Assembly: GCF_002954445.1 (NCBI RefSeq)
Contig: NZ_MQWA01000001.1
Span: forward strand, 3,135,196 to 3,199,195
Direction: 5' to 3'
Length of the DNA stretch: 64,000 bases
Origin: Rubritalea profundi
GTDB lineage: Bacteria; Verrucomicrobiota; Verrucomicrobiia; Verrucomicrobiales; Akkermansiaceae
A model generated the notes under the pieces. That model saw nothing but the letters and a program-made list of their open reading frames with translations, did no database searches and had not been told where the DNA came from. Below, one piece after another: positions 1 through 7,225 of this stretch. Position numbers and translations under genes: made by a program. Numbering within the stretch: position 1 is the first letter of the stretch; each line of letters begins with the position of its first letter.

Positions 1-106
1 GCAAACTGCCACTTACCCTACAAAACAGAGACGATTCTGTATTCTAAACAGCCACTTGTATTTTTTTAACAGAATACAAAAAATCTTCCCCCTCGACCGA
101 ACCTCG

Positions 107-310
107 CTATTTAATTTGAACCTGCGGATGCAGTCTGTTCTTCTCTTCTTGAGGCAGTTGGTCAGGCCGAACAATCAGCGTTTTTAGTTGTGGGAACATG
201 TTTAAATCCCCCATTGAGCTGATTTGACTGCCGCGCAAATCCGCCACCTCAAGCATCTTTAGTTCGGCGATTTCCGAGCTGTTCGAAATCACAGTATCAA
301 TAAGAATCAA
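107..310 (-). pseudogene. Duplicated C-terminal fragment of the Ser/Thr kinase
   Basis: The 67-residue reading frame is nearly identical to the last 67 residues of the kinase at 5186-7225, including the leucine-rich-repeat-like stretch LEVADLRGSQISSMGDLN. Similarity continues a little upstream to about 340 and then stops, so the kinase, membrane and coiled-coil parts are missing. It ends in TAG at 107-109, while the full gene ends in TAA. The short downstream stretch ACCGAACCTCG is shared by both loci. It is best read as the leftover of a partial duplication or of a lost second kinase gene, and is unlikely to be expressed as a useful protein. Confidence 0.8.
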
Positions 311-344
311 CCACTTTATCGGCAGAAACGCAGCGGATACTGAC

Positions 345-376
345 TGCTAGGAATTTGCTTTTTGAGTGAGGTGGTC
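345..376 (-). repeat. Intergenic motif copy a
   Basis: The plus strand reads TGCTAGGAATTTGCTTTTTG followed by AGTGAGGTGGTC. Near-identical strings occur at 13901-13930, 21041-21066, 23631-23660, 45710-45735 and 49879-49904. This copy lies at the edge of the kinase-tail fragment. Confidence 0.5.
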
Positions 377-836
377 GGAGGGGCTGTCATGGGGTGATAA
401 GGGGGTTGATTTGCCCATTTCAACATGGACTATCGTCCCGCTTTACAAGCATCGACGGGATATCGAAAAAGTATTCGAAGAGCTAAAAAAAACTCGAAGA
501 AAAGCGTTTCTGGGCAAGCTCGAAGGAGGCGAAAGAAGCCCACGCGCTCTTCGAGTGCCTGACTCACAATCTGATGCTTCTATTGGAAAATCACCTCCGC
601 ACGGTGGAGGGCATGAAGGACTCAGTTGAGCCAAAGAAAAACAAAACCCGCGAAAAGTCAAAAAATATAGGATGGCGAAAAAATTACCCATTTCCTTTGT
701 AAATGGCTTCTTCGCACGAGCCTCACAGAGGACGTTCCGCTATATTCGGTGGCTGAGGGTAAGTCTGTTTCATCGGCTTACCTACAGCGATTCTCTGGTC
801 GAATTAGCCGACGCATGGAAGTGCGCAATCCCGTAG
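366..836 (+). pseudogene. Broken IS4-type transposase, C-terminal part
   Basis: The first frame reads STWTIVPLYKHRRDIEKVFE, typical of the C-terminal part of IS4-superfamily DDE transposases, where an E-containing helix follows an R/Y-rich strand. After the A-run near 500 the matching sequence shifts frame (FWASSKEAKEAHALFECLTH) and then shifts again near 695 (YPFPFVNGFFARASQRTFRY), ending at TAG 834-836. No N-terminal DDE part is present and no terminal inverted repeats were recognised. At least two frameshifts and the 5' truncation make it a dead remnant. It abuts the duplicated kinase tail, so it may mark the rearrangement that produced that fragment. Exact IS family is not certain. Confidence 0.7.
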
Positions 837-919
837 TTTTGGATACCCATGACTGAGCAAAATTAGAGGCTGAAATCCCATTCATCAGTAGACGGTGACG
901 ACGCGCCGATCGCCTAATT

Positions 920-1354
920 CTACTTACTCTTTTTTCTTTTTCGAGGTGTTGCCCAATGATCGACACTGCTATCGACTACAAAATCGCCGGAGAGCGCTTC
1001 GCGGCCAAGTAGCATTCGGTGAATCATTCGCTTGCGACAAGTGAGACTTATAAGAATTTTTTTCTCTCTACCCCCAAGTCGCAGAGTGGTTTCTACAAAT
1101 AAACGATCACGCCCGTGGCCGGTACTACTACGCACATGTTTGCGCATCGCAATAGGCGCTTCGAGGGTCATGTTAAGGTTCGTTTTTCGAGAAAGACGCA
1201 TTGTAAAGCGGACCCGGTTGTCAGGAAGCTCTTCAATACTAGAACAGTCAACCGCACTACTGCGAGCGCCTGTGTCAGCTTTTGCTCTAATCTCTATATC
1301 CCATTCTGGAAGACTAGCCCATTCTCTCCATCCTATAGTAGTTAGTGGTTTCAT
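920..1354 (-). CDS. Retropepsin-like putative ATP-dependent zinc protease (RimB-type)
   Basis: This 144-residue protein belongs to the small retropepsin-like family (Pfam Zn_protease, PF05618). The signature KADTGARSSA lies at residues 25-34, where D27-T28-G29 would be the aspartic-protease-type active site, and LLGREAL at 115-121 matches the second conserved block. It has no signal peptide, so it should be cytoplasmic. The start codon overlaps the stop of the upstream deacylase by 4 bases (ATGA), indicating translational coupling as the last gene of a three-gene operon. In Pseudomonas, related RimB proteins act with RimK on glutamate tails of ribosomal protein S6; that role here is inferred from family and context. 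Confidence 0.8.
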   Translation of the reverse strand: MKPLTTIGWREWASLPEWDIEIRAKADTGARSSAVDCSSIEELPDNRVRFTMRLSRKTNLNMTLEAPIAMRKHVRSSTGHGRDRLFVETTLRLGGREKKILISLTCRKRMIHRMLLGREALSGDFVVDSSVDHWATPRKRKKSK

Positions 1355-2487
1355 ATATCGTCGGTATCATTTACCTCAATGCCATCTTCTTCTACGCTGT
1401 GTTCTACTACAGTAATACTAGTGGCAAGATGATTTCGAACTTGATTCTCTAAGGCGTCGTCTTCTATTTTATCAACGCTTTTTTCAAGGGATCGGAACTG
1501 CTTTTGTGTGTCAGGTAAAGCAATATGTACAATTGGATCGCCAGGTGAAACTGCAGGCATAGTCGTCATCCCTAGTACAATACCGTGGTGGGGACTAACA
1601 ATTGTCTCAAGCACCTTTCCTAGTAAGCCTGTATTGGTAGCAACTGGTTGCCCCTTTTCGACCGTATCGCCTGGAGCTACATGGAATGTCAAAAAACCTC
1701 CACTCCCCGCTCGTACCCAGCTAGAACTTTGCACTATCATCTGATGAGGTGCTGTATCCGGGCGAAGATCGTCAGTCACATCGATCATATCTAACTCTGC
1801 CATAATGTGAGTGAGTCCACGTTGAGTCATCTCCTGCACCGAAGACTCGACCTTTAAAACCTCTCCAGCTTCGAGAATAATTGTTGGGCAGCCAGATTTA
1901 CATGCTTCACGTCGAAAAGAGCCGTCAGGCCCAGCATTATTGACGATCACTTCAGCACCGAATGCCTTAGCCAATCTTGCACAGTCTACGTCAGCCATGT
2001 CTGCGCGGACATTGGGAAAGTTGGTTCGGCGTACGGCAGCGGTGTGTAAATCAACAATGTAATCACAGCGTCCAACGACTTCCTTCATCATCACCCGCGC
2101 AAGGCGCCCTGTAAGACTGCCACTTTCACTACCAGGAAAGGTGCGATTTAAATCCCGTCGATCAGGGGTGTAGCGACTGTGACGTTCAAATCCCATGATA
2201 TTAACCACAGGCACTAGAACTAATGCTCCTCGTTTTAGCTCAAAAGGAGGGTCTTGGATAAGTTTCAGAATTGCTCCGGTCCCATTCACTTCATCACCAT
2301 GGACCGCGGCGGTAATACCTAATACTGGGCCCTCTTCTAGGCCTCGCCATACCATTAGAGGGAGATGCACTCCCGTCCCAGTAAAGCTTTCTCCAGCCTT
2401 CAGCAGTAGACGTTTTCTCTCTCCGGCTTTGATTTTTTTCCTATCCCAAGTTTCGATAGATCGCTTCTTGCGGGGTTTTACACTCAT
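1351..2487 (-). CDS. Succinylglutamate desuccinylase/aspartoacylase-family zinc deacylase
   Basis: This 378-residue M14-like zinc hydrolase of the AstE/AspA family carries the HGDE zinc motif at residues 63-66, RDLNRTFPG at 111-119 and DLH with H148 as the third ligand. E206 in ILEAGE is the likely catalytic acid. The C-terminal third looks like the beta-barrel domain of deacylases in this family (GGFLTFHVAPGDTVEKGQPV). It overlaps the ligase upstream and the protease downstream by 4 bases each, so it is made from the same message. Family members cleave N-acyl or amide bonds of amino acids. Placed between a glutamate ligase and a protease, it may remove or recycle glutamate-containing products; substrate unknown. 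Confidence 0.85.
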   Translation of the reverse strand: MSVKPRKKRSIETWDRKKIKAGERKRLLLKAGESFTGTGVHLPLMVWRGLEEGPVLGITAAVHGDEVNGTGAILKLIQDPPFELKRGALVLVPVVNIMGFERHSRYTPDRRDLNRTFPGSESGSLTGRLARVMMKEVVGRCDYIVDLHTAAVRRTNFPNVRADMADVDCARLAKAFGAEVIVNNAGPDGSFRREACKSGCPTIILEAGEVLKVESSVQEMTQRGLTHIMAELDMIDVTDDLRPDTAPHQMIVQSSSWVRAGSGGFLTFHVAPGDTVEKGQPVATNTGLLGKVLETIVSPHHGIVLGMTTMPAVSPGDPIVHIALPDTQKQFRSLEKSVDKIEDDALENQVRNHLATSITVVEHSVEEDGIEVNDTDDI

Positions 2488-3701
2488 GAATTTGTGTTTT
2501 CGTCGTGAGTAGTTCCGTCAGTCACTGGAGTCGAAGGCAGAGGCTTCAGCTTACGACGACGCTTTGGCTTGTCACCGATCATAGATTTCATGCTCTCTAC
2601 CTTTCCATAACAAAGTAATGTGTCATTGGCTTGAAGCTCACGAGATGATTTGGGATTAGAAATCACAGAATCGCCGCGCTTAAGTGTTAAAACCACGACA
2701 TCTTTCTCCCTGAGACCAGTTTGCGATACTGTTTGGCCCACGAAAATACTTCCTTCAGGAATGGTAATGTCTGTCACACCATAACCTTTACTCACCGTAA
2801 GACGTTGTCTCAAATCGATTTGTGGCATGTTTGCTTGACCACAAATAAAGTCAATCACTTCGCCAGCAATATCAAGACCTGTAGCGCCTTCAATGCCTTC
2901 AAGGCCTGGTGATGAGTTGATCTCCATGATTTGAGGACCGTTTACACCTTCCAGCATATCGACACCGCAAACTTTCAAGCCCATAATTTGCGCTGCTCGC
3001 ACAGCTGCCTTTTCGTAAGCTGGATCCAAAGTAATCGCCGTCGCCACACCGCCACGGTGTACATTACTGCGAAACTCTTGTCCCTGCGCTGTTCGGCGAA
3101 TAGCCCCGACGACGCGATCATTGATTACGAATGCTCGCACATCCTTTCCCTTACTCTCGGCGACAAATTTCTGGATCAAAACATTTTGGTTTGCGCTGTG
3201 TAATGTTTCGATAATTGCTTTAGCAATTTCAGGTTTATCCGCTAAAATAACTCCCACTCCCTGAGTCCCCTCGATTAATTTAATAATCACTGGTGTTCCG
3301 CCAACGCGTTCGATCGCATCCGCAACATCAGTCTTATGACTCACATAAGCTGTGCGAGGTATACCAATATTGTGACGCGACAATATCTGTAGACTTCTCA
3401 ATTTATCCCGCGAGTTTCCGATGCCGCTCGCTGTGTTAGGCGTGTAAACATCCATTTGCTCAAACTGACGCACCACTGTCGTTCCATAACGCGTGATAGA
3501 TGTTCCTATCCGAGGCAAGATAGCATCGGGAACTTGGATCGCTTTACCTCTGTAGTAGAGGTCTGGCTCACCTTCTTCCATGTCGATCGCAAAACGTAGC
3601 GGGTCTTGAACGAGCACTTTGTGCCCTCTGTTTTTGGCAGCTTCGACTAGACGGCGTGTTGAGTAGCAACCTGGAGCTCTTGAAAGAATAGTTAATTTCA
3701 T
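2484..3701 (-). CDS. rimK: RimK-type alpha-L-glutamate ligase with C-terminal RCK_C-like domain
   Basis: Residues 1-295 align by eye over their whole length with E. coli RimK, an ATP-grasp ligase that adds glutamate residues to ribosomal protein S6. Visible blocks are LPRIGTSIT (62-70), the ATP-grasp strand IIKLIEGTQGVGVIL (139-153), RSNVHRGG (211-218) and the metal-binding MEINSSPGLEGIE (259-271). Residues 305-370 are an extra domain resembling TrkA_C/RCK_C (FVGQTVSQTGLREKDVVVL), followed by a basic tail KPKRRRKLKP. It is the first gene of the operon. The RCK_C-like domain is not present in the 300-residue E. coli enzyme and may bind a small ligand; that is inference. Confidence 0.9.
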   Translation of the reverse strand: MKLTILSRAPGCYSTRRLVEAAKNRGHKVLVQDPLRFAIDMEEGEPDLYYRGKAIQVPDAILPRIGTSITRYGTTVVRQFEQMDVYTPNTASGIGNSRDKLRSLQILSRHNIGIPRTAYVSHKTDVADAIERVGGTPVIIKLIEGTQGVGVILADKPEIAKAIIETLHSANQNVLIQKFVAESKGKDVRAFVINDRVVGAIRRTAQGQEFRSNVHRGGVATAITLDPAYEKAAVRAAQIMGLKVCGVDMLEGVNGPQIMEINSSPGLEGIEGATGLDIAGEVIDFICGQANMPQIDLRQRLTVSKGYGVTDITIPEGSIFVGQTVSQTGLREKDVVVLTLKRGDSVISNPKSSRELQANDTLLCYGKVESMKSMIGDKPKRRRKLKPLPSTPVTDGTTHDENTNS

Positions 3702-3891
3702 GTGATCGTATGTGACAAAGATTTATATAAAATTTCTTAACTGCATCAAGATGGATCCAACAATATTGGGTCACAAGCTATTTTAGCAAAAATCAAGTAA
3801 TGTGACTTAATGCCAGAAAATGCAGCGCGATAGACGACTAGGCCCTGATAAAAAAGAGCATACAAGGACTTTAAGGCTTCCCTATAAAATC

Positions 3892-4075
3892 AAGAATTAG
3901 GGAATAAATGGAGCCGTAAATAAAAAGACACACTAATAGAGAGGGAAATGCTTCAGCCGTAAATAAACACTAATAAAAAGACACACTAATACTAATAGAG
4001 AGCATCCCTTTTTATTAGTCTGTCTTTGTTGTCATTTATTTTTGTCATTTTTATTAGTCTGTTTTTTTGTCTGAA
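3892..4075. repeat. AT-rich direct and inverted repeats upstream of the toxin-antitoxin pair
   Basis: GCCGTAAATAAA occurs twice (about 3911 and 3957), and each copy is followed by AAAAAGACACACTAAT and ACTAATAGAGAG, partly expanded in the second copy. Just downstream, TTTTTATTAGTCTGTCTTTG and TTTTTATTAGTCTGTTTTTT are inverted partners of AATAAAAAGACACACTAAT. The block can fold into several alternative hairpins. It lies in the 444-base gap between rimK and higB, which otherwise holds no recognisable gene. Confidence 0.6.
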
Positions 4076-4082
4076 AACTATA

Positions 4083-4139
4083 AAGTTTACCTTTTAGTGT
4101 ACTTTCCCACTTGCTGAAGTTCACCTTTTAGCATACTTT
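4083..4139 (+). promoter_or_regulatory. Direct-repeat operator candidate for higBA
   Basis: AAGTTTACCTTTTAGTGTAC at 4083-4102 and AAGTTCACCTTTTAGCATAC at 4117-4136 are two copies of a 20-23 base sequence spaced 34 bases apart, both ending in ACTTT. The second ends 6 bases before the GTG start of the toxin gene. XRE-type antitoxins usually bind repeated operators across their own promoter, so autoregulation by the HigA-like protein is likely. No clear Shine-Dalgarno sequence precedes the start. Confidence 0.5.
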
Positions 4140-4145
4140 TGACCT

Positions 4146-4454
4146 GTGATTAAAAGTTTCTCAGATACCACCACTGAAAAAATCTTTCGTAATCAGCCAC
4201 TCACTAAGAAAGAACTCCGCAAGTTTGGCAGCCTCAATTTACAAAAAACGCTCGCCAGACTTGATATTCTAAACCTCTCCTCAGAAAAAGACCTTCTACT
4301 CACTCCCTCATATCACTACCACACCCTCCACAATGACAGATATTCAATCGATGCCGAATCTAGAAAATCCAAATGGAGAATCACCTTTCAATGGCATGAT
4401 GACGAGCTCCAAGACGTAGCCCTGGTAAAAATTGAAGACACTCACTCAAACTAG
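4146..4454 (+). CDS. higB: HigB/RelE-family toxin
   Basis: This 102-residue protein starts at GTG with MIKSF, the typical opening of HigB toxins. It continues with LQKTLARLDIL (compare LKLILARLDAA in known HigBs) and ends with KSKWRITFQWHDDELQDVAL, the conserved WRI-F core of the RelE fold. HigB cleaves mRNA on the ribosome. The antitoxin gene starts one base after the stop codon, in the toxin-first order typical of hig loci. The insert around YHYHTLHNDRYSIDAESR is slightly longer than usual. The very AT-rich upstream region contrasts with neighbours and suggests acquisition by transfer. Confidence 0.75.
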   Translation: MIKSFSDTTTEKIFRNQPLTKKELRKFGSLNLQKTLARLDILNLSSEKDLLLTPSYHYHTLHNDRYSIDAESRKSKWRITFQWHDDELQDVALVKIEDTHSN

Positions 4455-4455
4455 A

Positions 4456-4743
4456 ATGTCCAACACACAGCAAAACAAGATGAAAACCATACCAAGAATC
4501 AACCCTGCTGTCCAACTACTCAAGGACGAGCTCAAACACAGAATCATCAGCCAAACCAAACTTGCCGCTGAATGTTCAGTATCAAAAGGAATGATCTCAG
4601 ATATAGTCCATGATAGGAAACGTATCTCCGTAGAGATGGCTCTAAAACTAGAAGCATTCCTAGGCATAAGAGCCAATATCTGGCTAGAAGCTCAGCTCAA
4701 CTACGAGATTCACCAAGCCAGACAATGTCTAAAGTCAGCATGA
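4456..4743 (+). CDS. higA: HigA-family antitoxin (XRE helix-turn-helix)
   Basis: The 95-residue product is a compact XRE/HigA antidote: ISQTKLAAECSVSKGMISDI forms the helix-turn-helix and KRISVEMALKLEAFLGIRAN the dimerising HigA signature, followed by IWLEAQLNYEI. The ATG at 4456 is preferred because it lies one base after the toxin stop; an in-frame ATG at 4432 inside the toxin gene would add eight residues, and ATG 4480 (MKTIPRINP) is also possible. It should neutralise the toxin and repress the promoter at the direct repeats upstream. Confidence 0.8.
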   Translation: MSNTQQNKMKTIPRINPAVQLLKDELKHRIISQTKLAAECSVSKGMISDIVHDRKRISVEMALKLEAFLGIRANIWLEAQLNYEIHQARQCLKSA

Positions 4744-4848
4744 AAATAACCACTTAGGAGCCTAGCGGATGGCATGAGTTCTTACGTAGAAGAGTTTTGT
4801 AAGCTCTTTGTGTTTCCAGGGAAGAGGTTAGAAAGCTCTTTTACGTTC

Positions 4849-4878
4849 GGCCGGGCTACGGGGCTGGAAGCCCCGGCC
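4849..4878. repeat. GC-rich nested hairpin
   Basis: CGGGGCT-GGA-AGCCCCG forms a perfect 7-bp stem, nested inside GGCCGGG/CCCCGGCC. It lies in the gap between higA and the PEP-CTERM remnant and is not followed by a T-run on the plus strand. It could be a transcription terminator variant or a dispersed hairpin repeat. Confidence 0.5.
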
Positions 4879-4881
4879 ACA

Positions 4882-4918
4882 GAAAAAACCCCACGCCCCG
4901 GTGATCGGGAGTGGGGTT
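4882..4918 (-). terminator. Rho-independent terminator on the minus strand
   Basis: AACCCCAC (4887-4894) pairs with GTGGGGTT (4911-4918), and CCCG/CGGG extend the stem around a GTGAT loop. Read on the minus strand, the stem is followed by a T6 run (A-tract 4883-4888). It sits 30 bases after the stop of the LRRRK remnant, exactly where that former gene would have ended. Confidence 0.75.
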
Positions 4919-4947
4919 GGATTGATGCTTGGTTTTCCGAGGCCGGA

Positions 4948-5060
4948 TTACTTGCGGCGACGGAGGATGAGGGCGAGTTCATCGAGGCCGGGACGATGGG
5001 GAGGGCGAAGATGAGGTAGTGATTGGGGGATTCGCTGGAAGCAAGGGCATTCCTGCACTG
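4948..5060 (-). pseudogene. Frameshifted PEP-CTERM-type C-terminal remnant
   Basis: The minus strand ends in GLDELALILRRRK followed by TAA at 4948-4950. This is the hydrophobic-then-arginine tail of PEP-CTERM-like exported proteins of Verrucomicrobiota. The upstream stretch PNHYLIFALPIVP, which would be the PEP motif and the start of the membrane helix, is in another frame, so a frameshift lies near 4990. Nothing recognisable as the body of the protein remains. The terminator follows at the expected distance. Identification rests on the short tail only. Confidence 0.45.
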
Positions 5061-5099
5061 TCGCATGGAGGCCGTCGACGGCCTAACCGAACCTCGTTA

Positions 5100-5185
5100 T
5101 ACCACTTAGCATTTCAAAAGAGATGAATGTTCTCTTTTTAAGGAAGGGATTAATTTGCGCATCCCGTTTGAATCACTAAGTGGCT
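5100..5185. mobile_element. Short MITE-like element inserted in the kinase stop codon
   Basis: The left end is TACCACTTAG-cattTCAAAAGAGA and the right end TTTGAATCA-CTAAGTGGCT, imperfect inverted repeats. TTA flanks it at 5097-5099 and 5186-5188, a 3-bp target duplication. On the minus strand the right-hand TTA is the kinase stop codon TAA. The duplicated kinase tail at 107 shows the empty site (CCTCG-CTA-TTTAATTTGAACC). A second, 202-bp element with the same ends and the same TTA duplication lies at 44191-44392. The 86-bp element encodes nothing. Confidence 0.75.
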
Positions 5186-7225
5186 TTATTCAATGCGCAC
5201 CTGCGGACGTAGTCTGATTTCTTCTTCTTGAGACAGTTGGTCAGGGCGAACAATCAGCGTTTTTAGTTGCGGGAACATGTTTAAATCCCCCATTGAGGTG
5301 ATTTGACTGCCGCGCAAATCCGCCACCTCAAGAATCTTCAGGTCGGTGATTTCTGAGCTGTCCGAAATCACCGTATCAACAAGAATCAAGCGCTTTATCG
5401 GCAGAAATCGCAGCGGGTACTGCTTCTGTTGCGTTTGCAGAGAGAAAGACTCGCCGCCGCCATTGATAGTCAGTGTATGCGTCTCTGCCTCGTAGTTGAA
5501 ACAGTGCGCATGATCTCCAAACATTGCCGTGACAGCCAGTCCGTATCCTTCCCGATATCCCAATGATGCGTAGTCGTAGGCGAGGAACTTTCCTGCCTGC
5601 ACTTTTCGGTTCATCGATATCAGCGTTTTGATGATCCCGGCCAGCTGGGTTGCCGAGGTCTTATGCTTATCTGGATCAAAGGATTCAGCCAATGCCTCAT
5701 TGACCCTCGCAAGTCCGCGCATGCGCTCGGGGTTGATCTCAAAATGCGGCTTCGCCTTAGCAAACTCTGTGCTCATGAAGTAGAGATACGCAAGCTGTTC
5801 GCGTGCCTGATCGGCCCGGCCCGGTTCGGTACGAATCATGTCGTTCACAGAACGCATCGACAGTTCATAAGAAACCAATGGTAGTTGATAAAAGAAGTCA
5901 TGGCTAAACTGATCGCCAGTGGCGACCAAATCGACGGGAAGCACCGTGGTCAGTAGCCCTACTTCCCGAAGCAACGCCTCTGAGTCTTCCTTTTCCACCC
6001 GCAAACGCGCCGCTAGTGTCTCGGTCTCCTCCTTTTCCACTCGCAACCGTGCCGCCAGTGTCTCGGTCTCCTGCTTTTCCACATGCAAACGCGCCGCTAA
6101 CATCTCGGCCTCTACACGCTTGGCGCTCAGGCGGTCAACGAACAAGGCTGTCACCAGCACCACCATCGCCACGAATGCAGCGGCCAGATTGCAGCTGACG
6201 CGATGTCGACGATAGAACAACAAAAACTCAGTCGACAGCCCACTTTCATAGGCTACGGGAGAGAAACCGCCAAGAAACGCGCGGATATCTGTGATCAAGT
6301 CACTCACCGACGCATAGCGATCGGCCGGCTTTAGTGCCATAGCCTTCATGACCACGGCACTCAAGCTCTCGGGAACTCCGCTACCGCGCTCGGTTGGCGG
6401 TACAATATCGCCGGACAGTGCCGCCTGCTGCATGGTGTCGGTGTCACCCGCGAGTGGCGGTCGACAGGTCAGCACGGCGTAAAGTAGGCCGCCCAATGCG
6501 TAGATGTCGGTGCGCTTGTCCCGGTCTTCGCCGCGAATCTGCTCTGGTGCCATATAGCCGGGAGTTCCCTTCACCTGACCGTACACCGTCATTCCGCTCA
6601 ACAGATCGGGATTGAGCAACTCGTCATCATCGATCTCATCATTGCTGCCGATCAGTTTTCCCAAGCCCCAGTCACAGACCAACACTTCACCATAATCACC
6701 GACCTGAATGTTGGCCGGCTTCAAGTCGAGATGAATGACGTCGCGCGAATGCGCGAAGGTGATCGCATCGCAAACCTTGAGGAAGATATCGAGTCGATCC
6801 GATAGCGGATACCCGCCATCCGCAAGGGCCTTCTGCAATACCACATCAAGCCCATCACCGACTTTTAGATCCATGGTAAAATACGGTTTCTCCTCTTTGT
6901 CGACGCCGACATCGTGAACGGAGATGACGTTAGGGTGCTCGAGCAGCGCTGTCAGCCGTGCCTCGCGAATAAATGGGTCAAAGAGTAAATCGCTTGCGTC
7001 TTCATGCAACCGAGCCATGGCGACGTGACGATTACTGTGTCGATCGAGGACCTTGAGTATGCGTTTCATGCCGCCAACCGCAATCAGTTCAGCTTGAACG
7101 TAGCGCTCCTCGAGCGACCGCAGATCGACGTAGAGGGGCGACTGCTCTGCCGGGTCACGCTCGTCGAAGGCCTGGTCGAACAGCTGGTTCAAGGCTTGGG
7201 TTTGAATGTTTGATTCTGTCATCAT
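5186..7225 (-). CDS. Membrane Ser/Thr protein kinase with coiled coil and LRR-like tail
   Basis: This 679-residue protein has a kinase domain at about 45-320, one membrane helix at 346-364 and a coiled coil of three 14-residue repeats at 376-417. The extracytoplasmic region ends in an LRR-like stretch around 610-665. Catalytic elements are E88, HLDLKPAN (165-172, so a non-RD kinase), DWG (185-187) and GTPGYMAPEQ (220-229). The usual VAIK lysine is absent (VAMA, 68-71). A lysine instead sits in the glycine loop at K54 (GGMK), as in animal WNK kinases. Its start overlaps the ECF sigma gene by 4 bases, so the two are co-translated. The kinase may control the sigma factor; that is inferred from context. 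The stop codon is supplied by a MITE target duplication. Confidence 0.9.
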   Translation of the reverse strand: MMTESNIQTQALNQLFDQAFDERDPAEQSPLYVDLRSLEERYVQAELIAVGGMKRILKVLDRHSNRHVAMARLHEDASDLLFDPFIREARLTALLEHPNVISVHDVGVDKEEKPYFTMDLKVGDGLDVVLQKALADGGYPLSDRLDIFLKVCDAITFAHSRDVIHLDLKPANIQVGDYGEVLVCDWGLGKLIGSNDEIDDDELLNPDLLSGMTVYGQVKGTPGYMAPEQIRGEDRDKRTDIYALGGLLYAVLTCRPPLAGDTDTMQQAALSGDIVPPTERGSGVPESLSAVVMKAMALKPADRYASVSDLITDIRAFLGGFSPVAYESGLSTEFLLFYRRHRVSCNLAAAFVAMVVLVTALFVDRLSAKRVEAEMLAARLHVEKQETETLAARLRVEKEETETLAARLRVEKEDSEALLREVGLLTTVLPVDLVATGDQFSHDFFYQLPLVSYELSMRSVNDMIRTEPGRADQAREQLAYLYFMSTEFAKAKPHFEINPERMRGLARVNEALAESFDPDKHKTSATQLAGIIKTLISMNRKVQAGKFLAYDYASLGYREGYGLAVTAMFGDHAHCFNYEAETHTLTINGGGESFSLQTQQKQYPLRFLPIKRLILVDTVISDSSEITDLKILEVADLRGSQITSMGDLNMFPQLKTLIVRPDQLSQEEEIRLRPQVRIE
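5975..6100 (-). repeat. Three 42-bp repeats encoding the kinase coiled coil
   Basis: Residues 376-417 are three tandem copies of LAARLxVEKxExET. The DNA copies are also nearly identical, implying recent expansion. The unit of 14 residues is two heptads, so copy number can change without breaking the coiled-coil phase. Confidence 0.75.

Noticed and set aside
366..629. Complete 87-residue gene
   Set aside because: The second half of the frame is nonsense; the matching transposase sequence continues in other frames, so it is part of a pseudogene.
3892..4075. CRISPR array
   Set aside because: Repeats are few, unevenly spaced and AT-rich with no uniform spacers, and no cas genes are present.
4746..4760. 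Third MITE end (AACCACTTAGGAG)
   Set aside because: Only 8-9 bases match and no partner end or target duplication was found.
4774..5019. 81-residue plus-strand frame
   Set aside because: It is antisense to the PEP-CTERM remnant and crosses the terminator hairpin.
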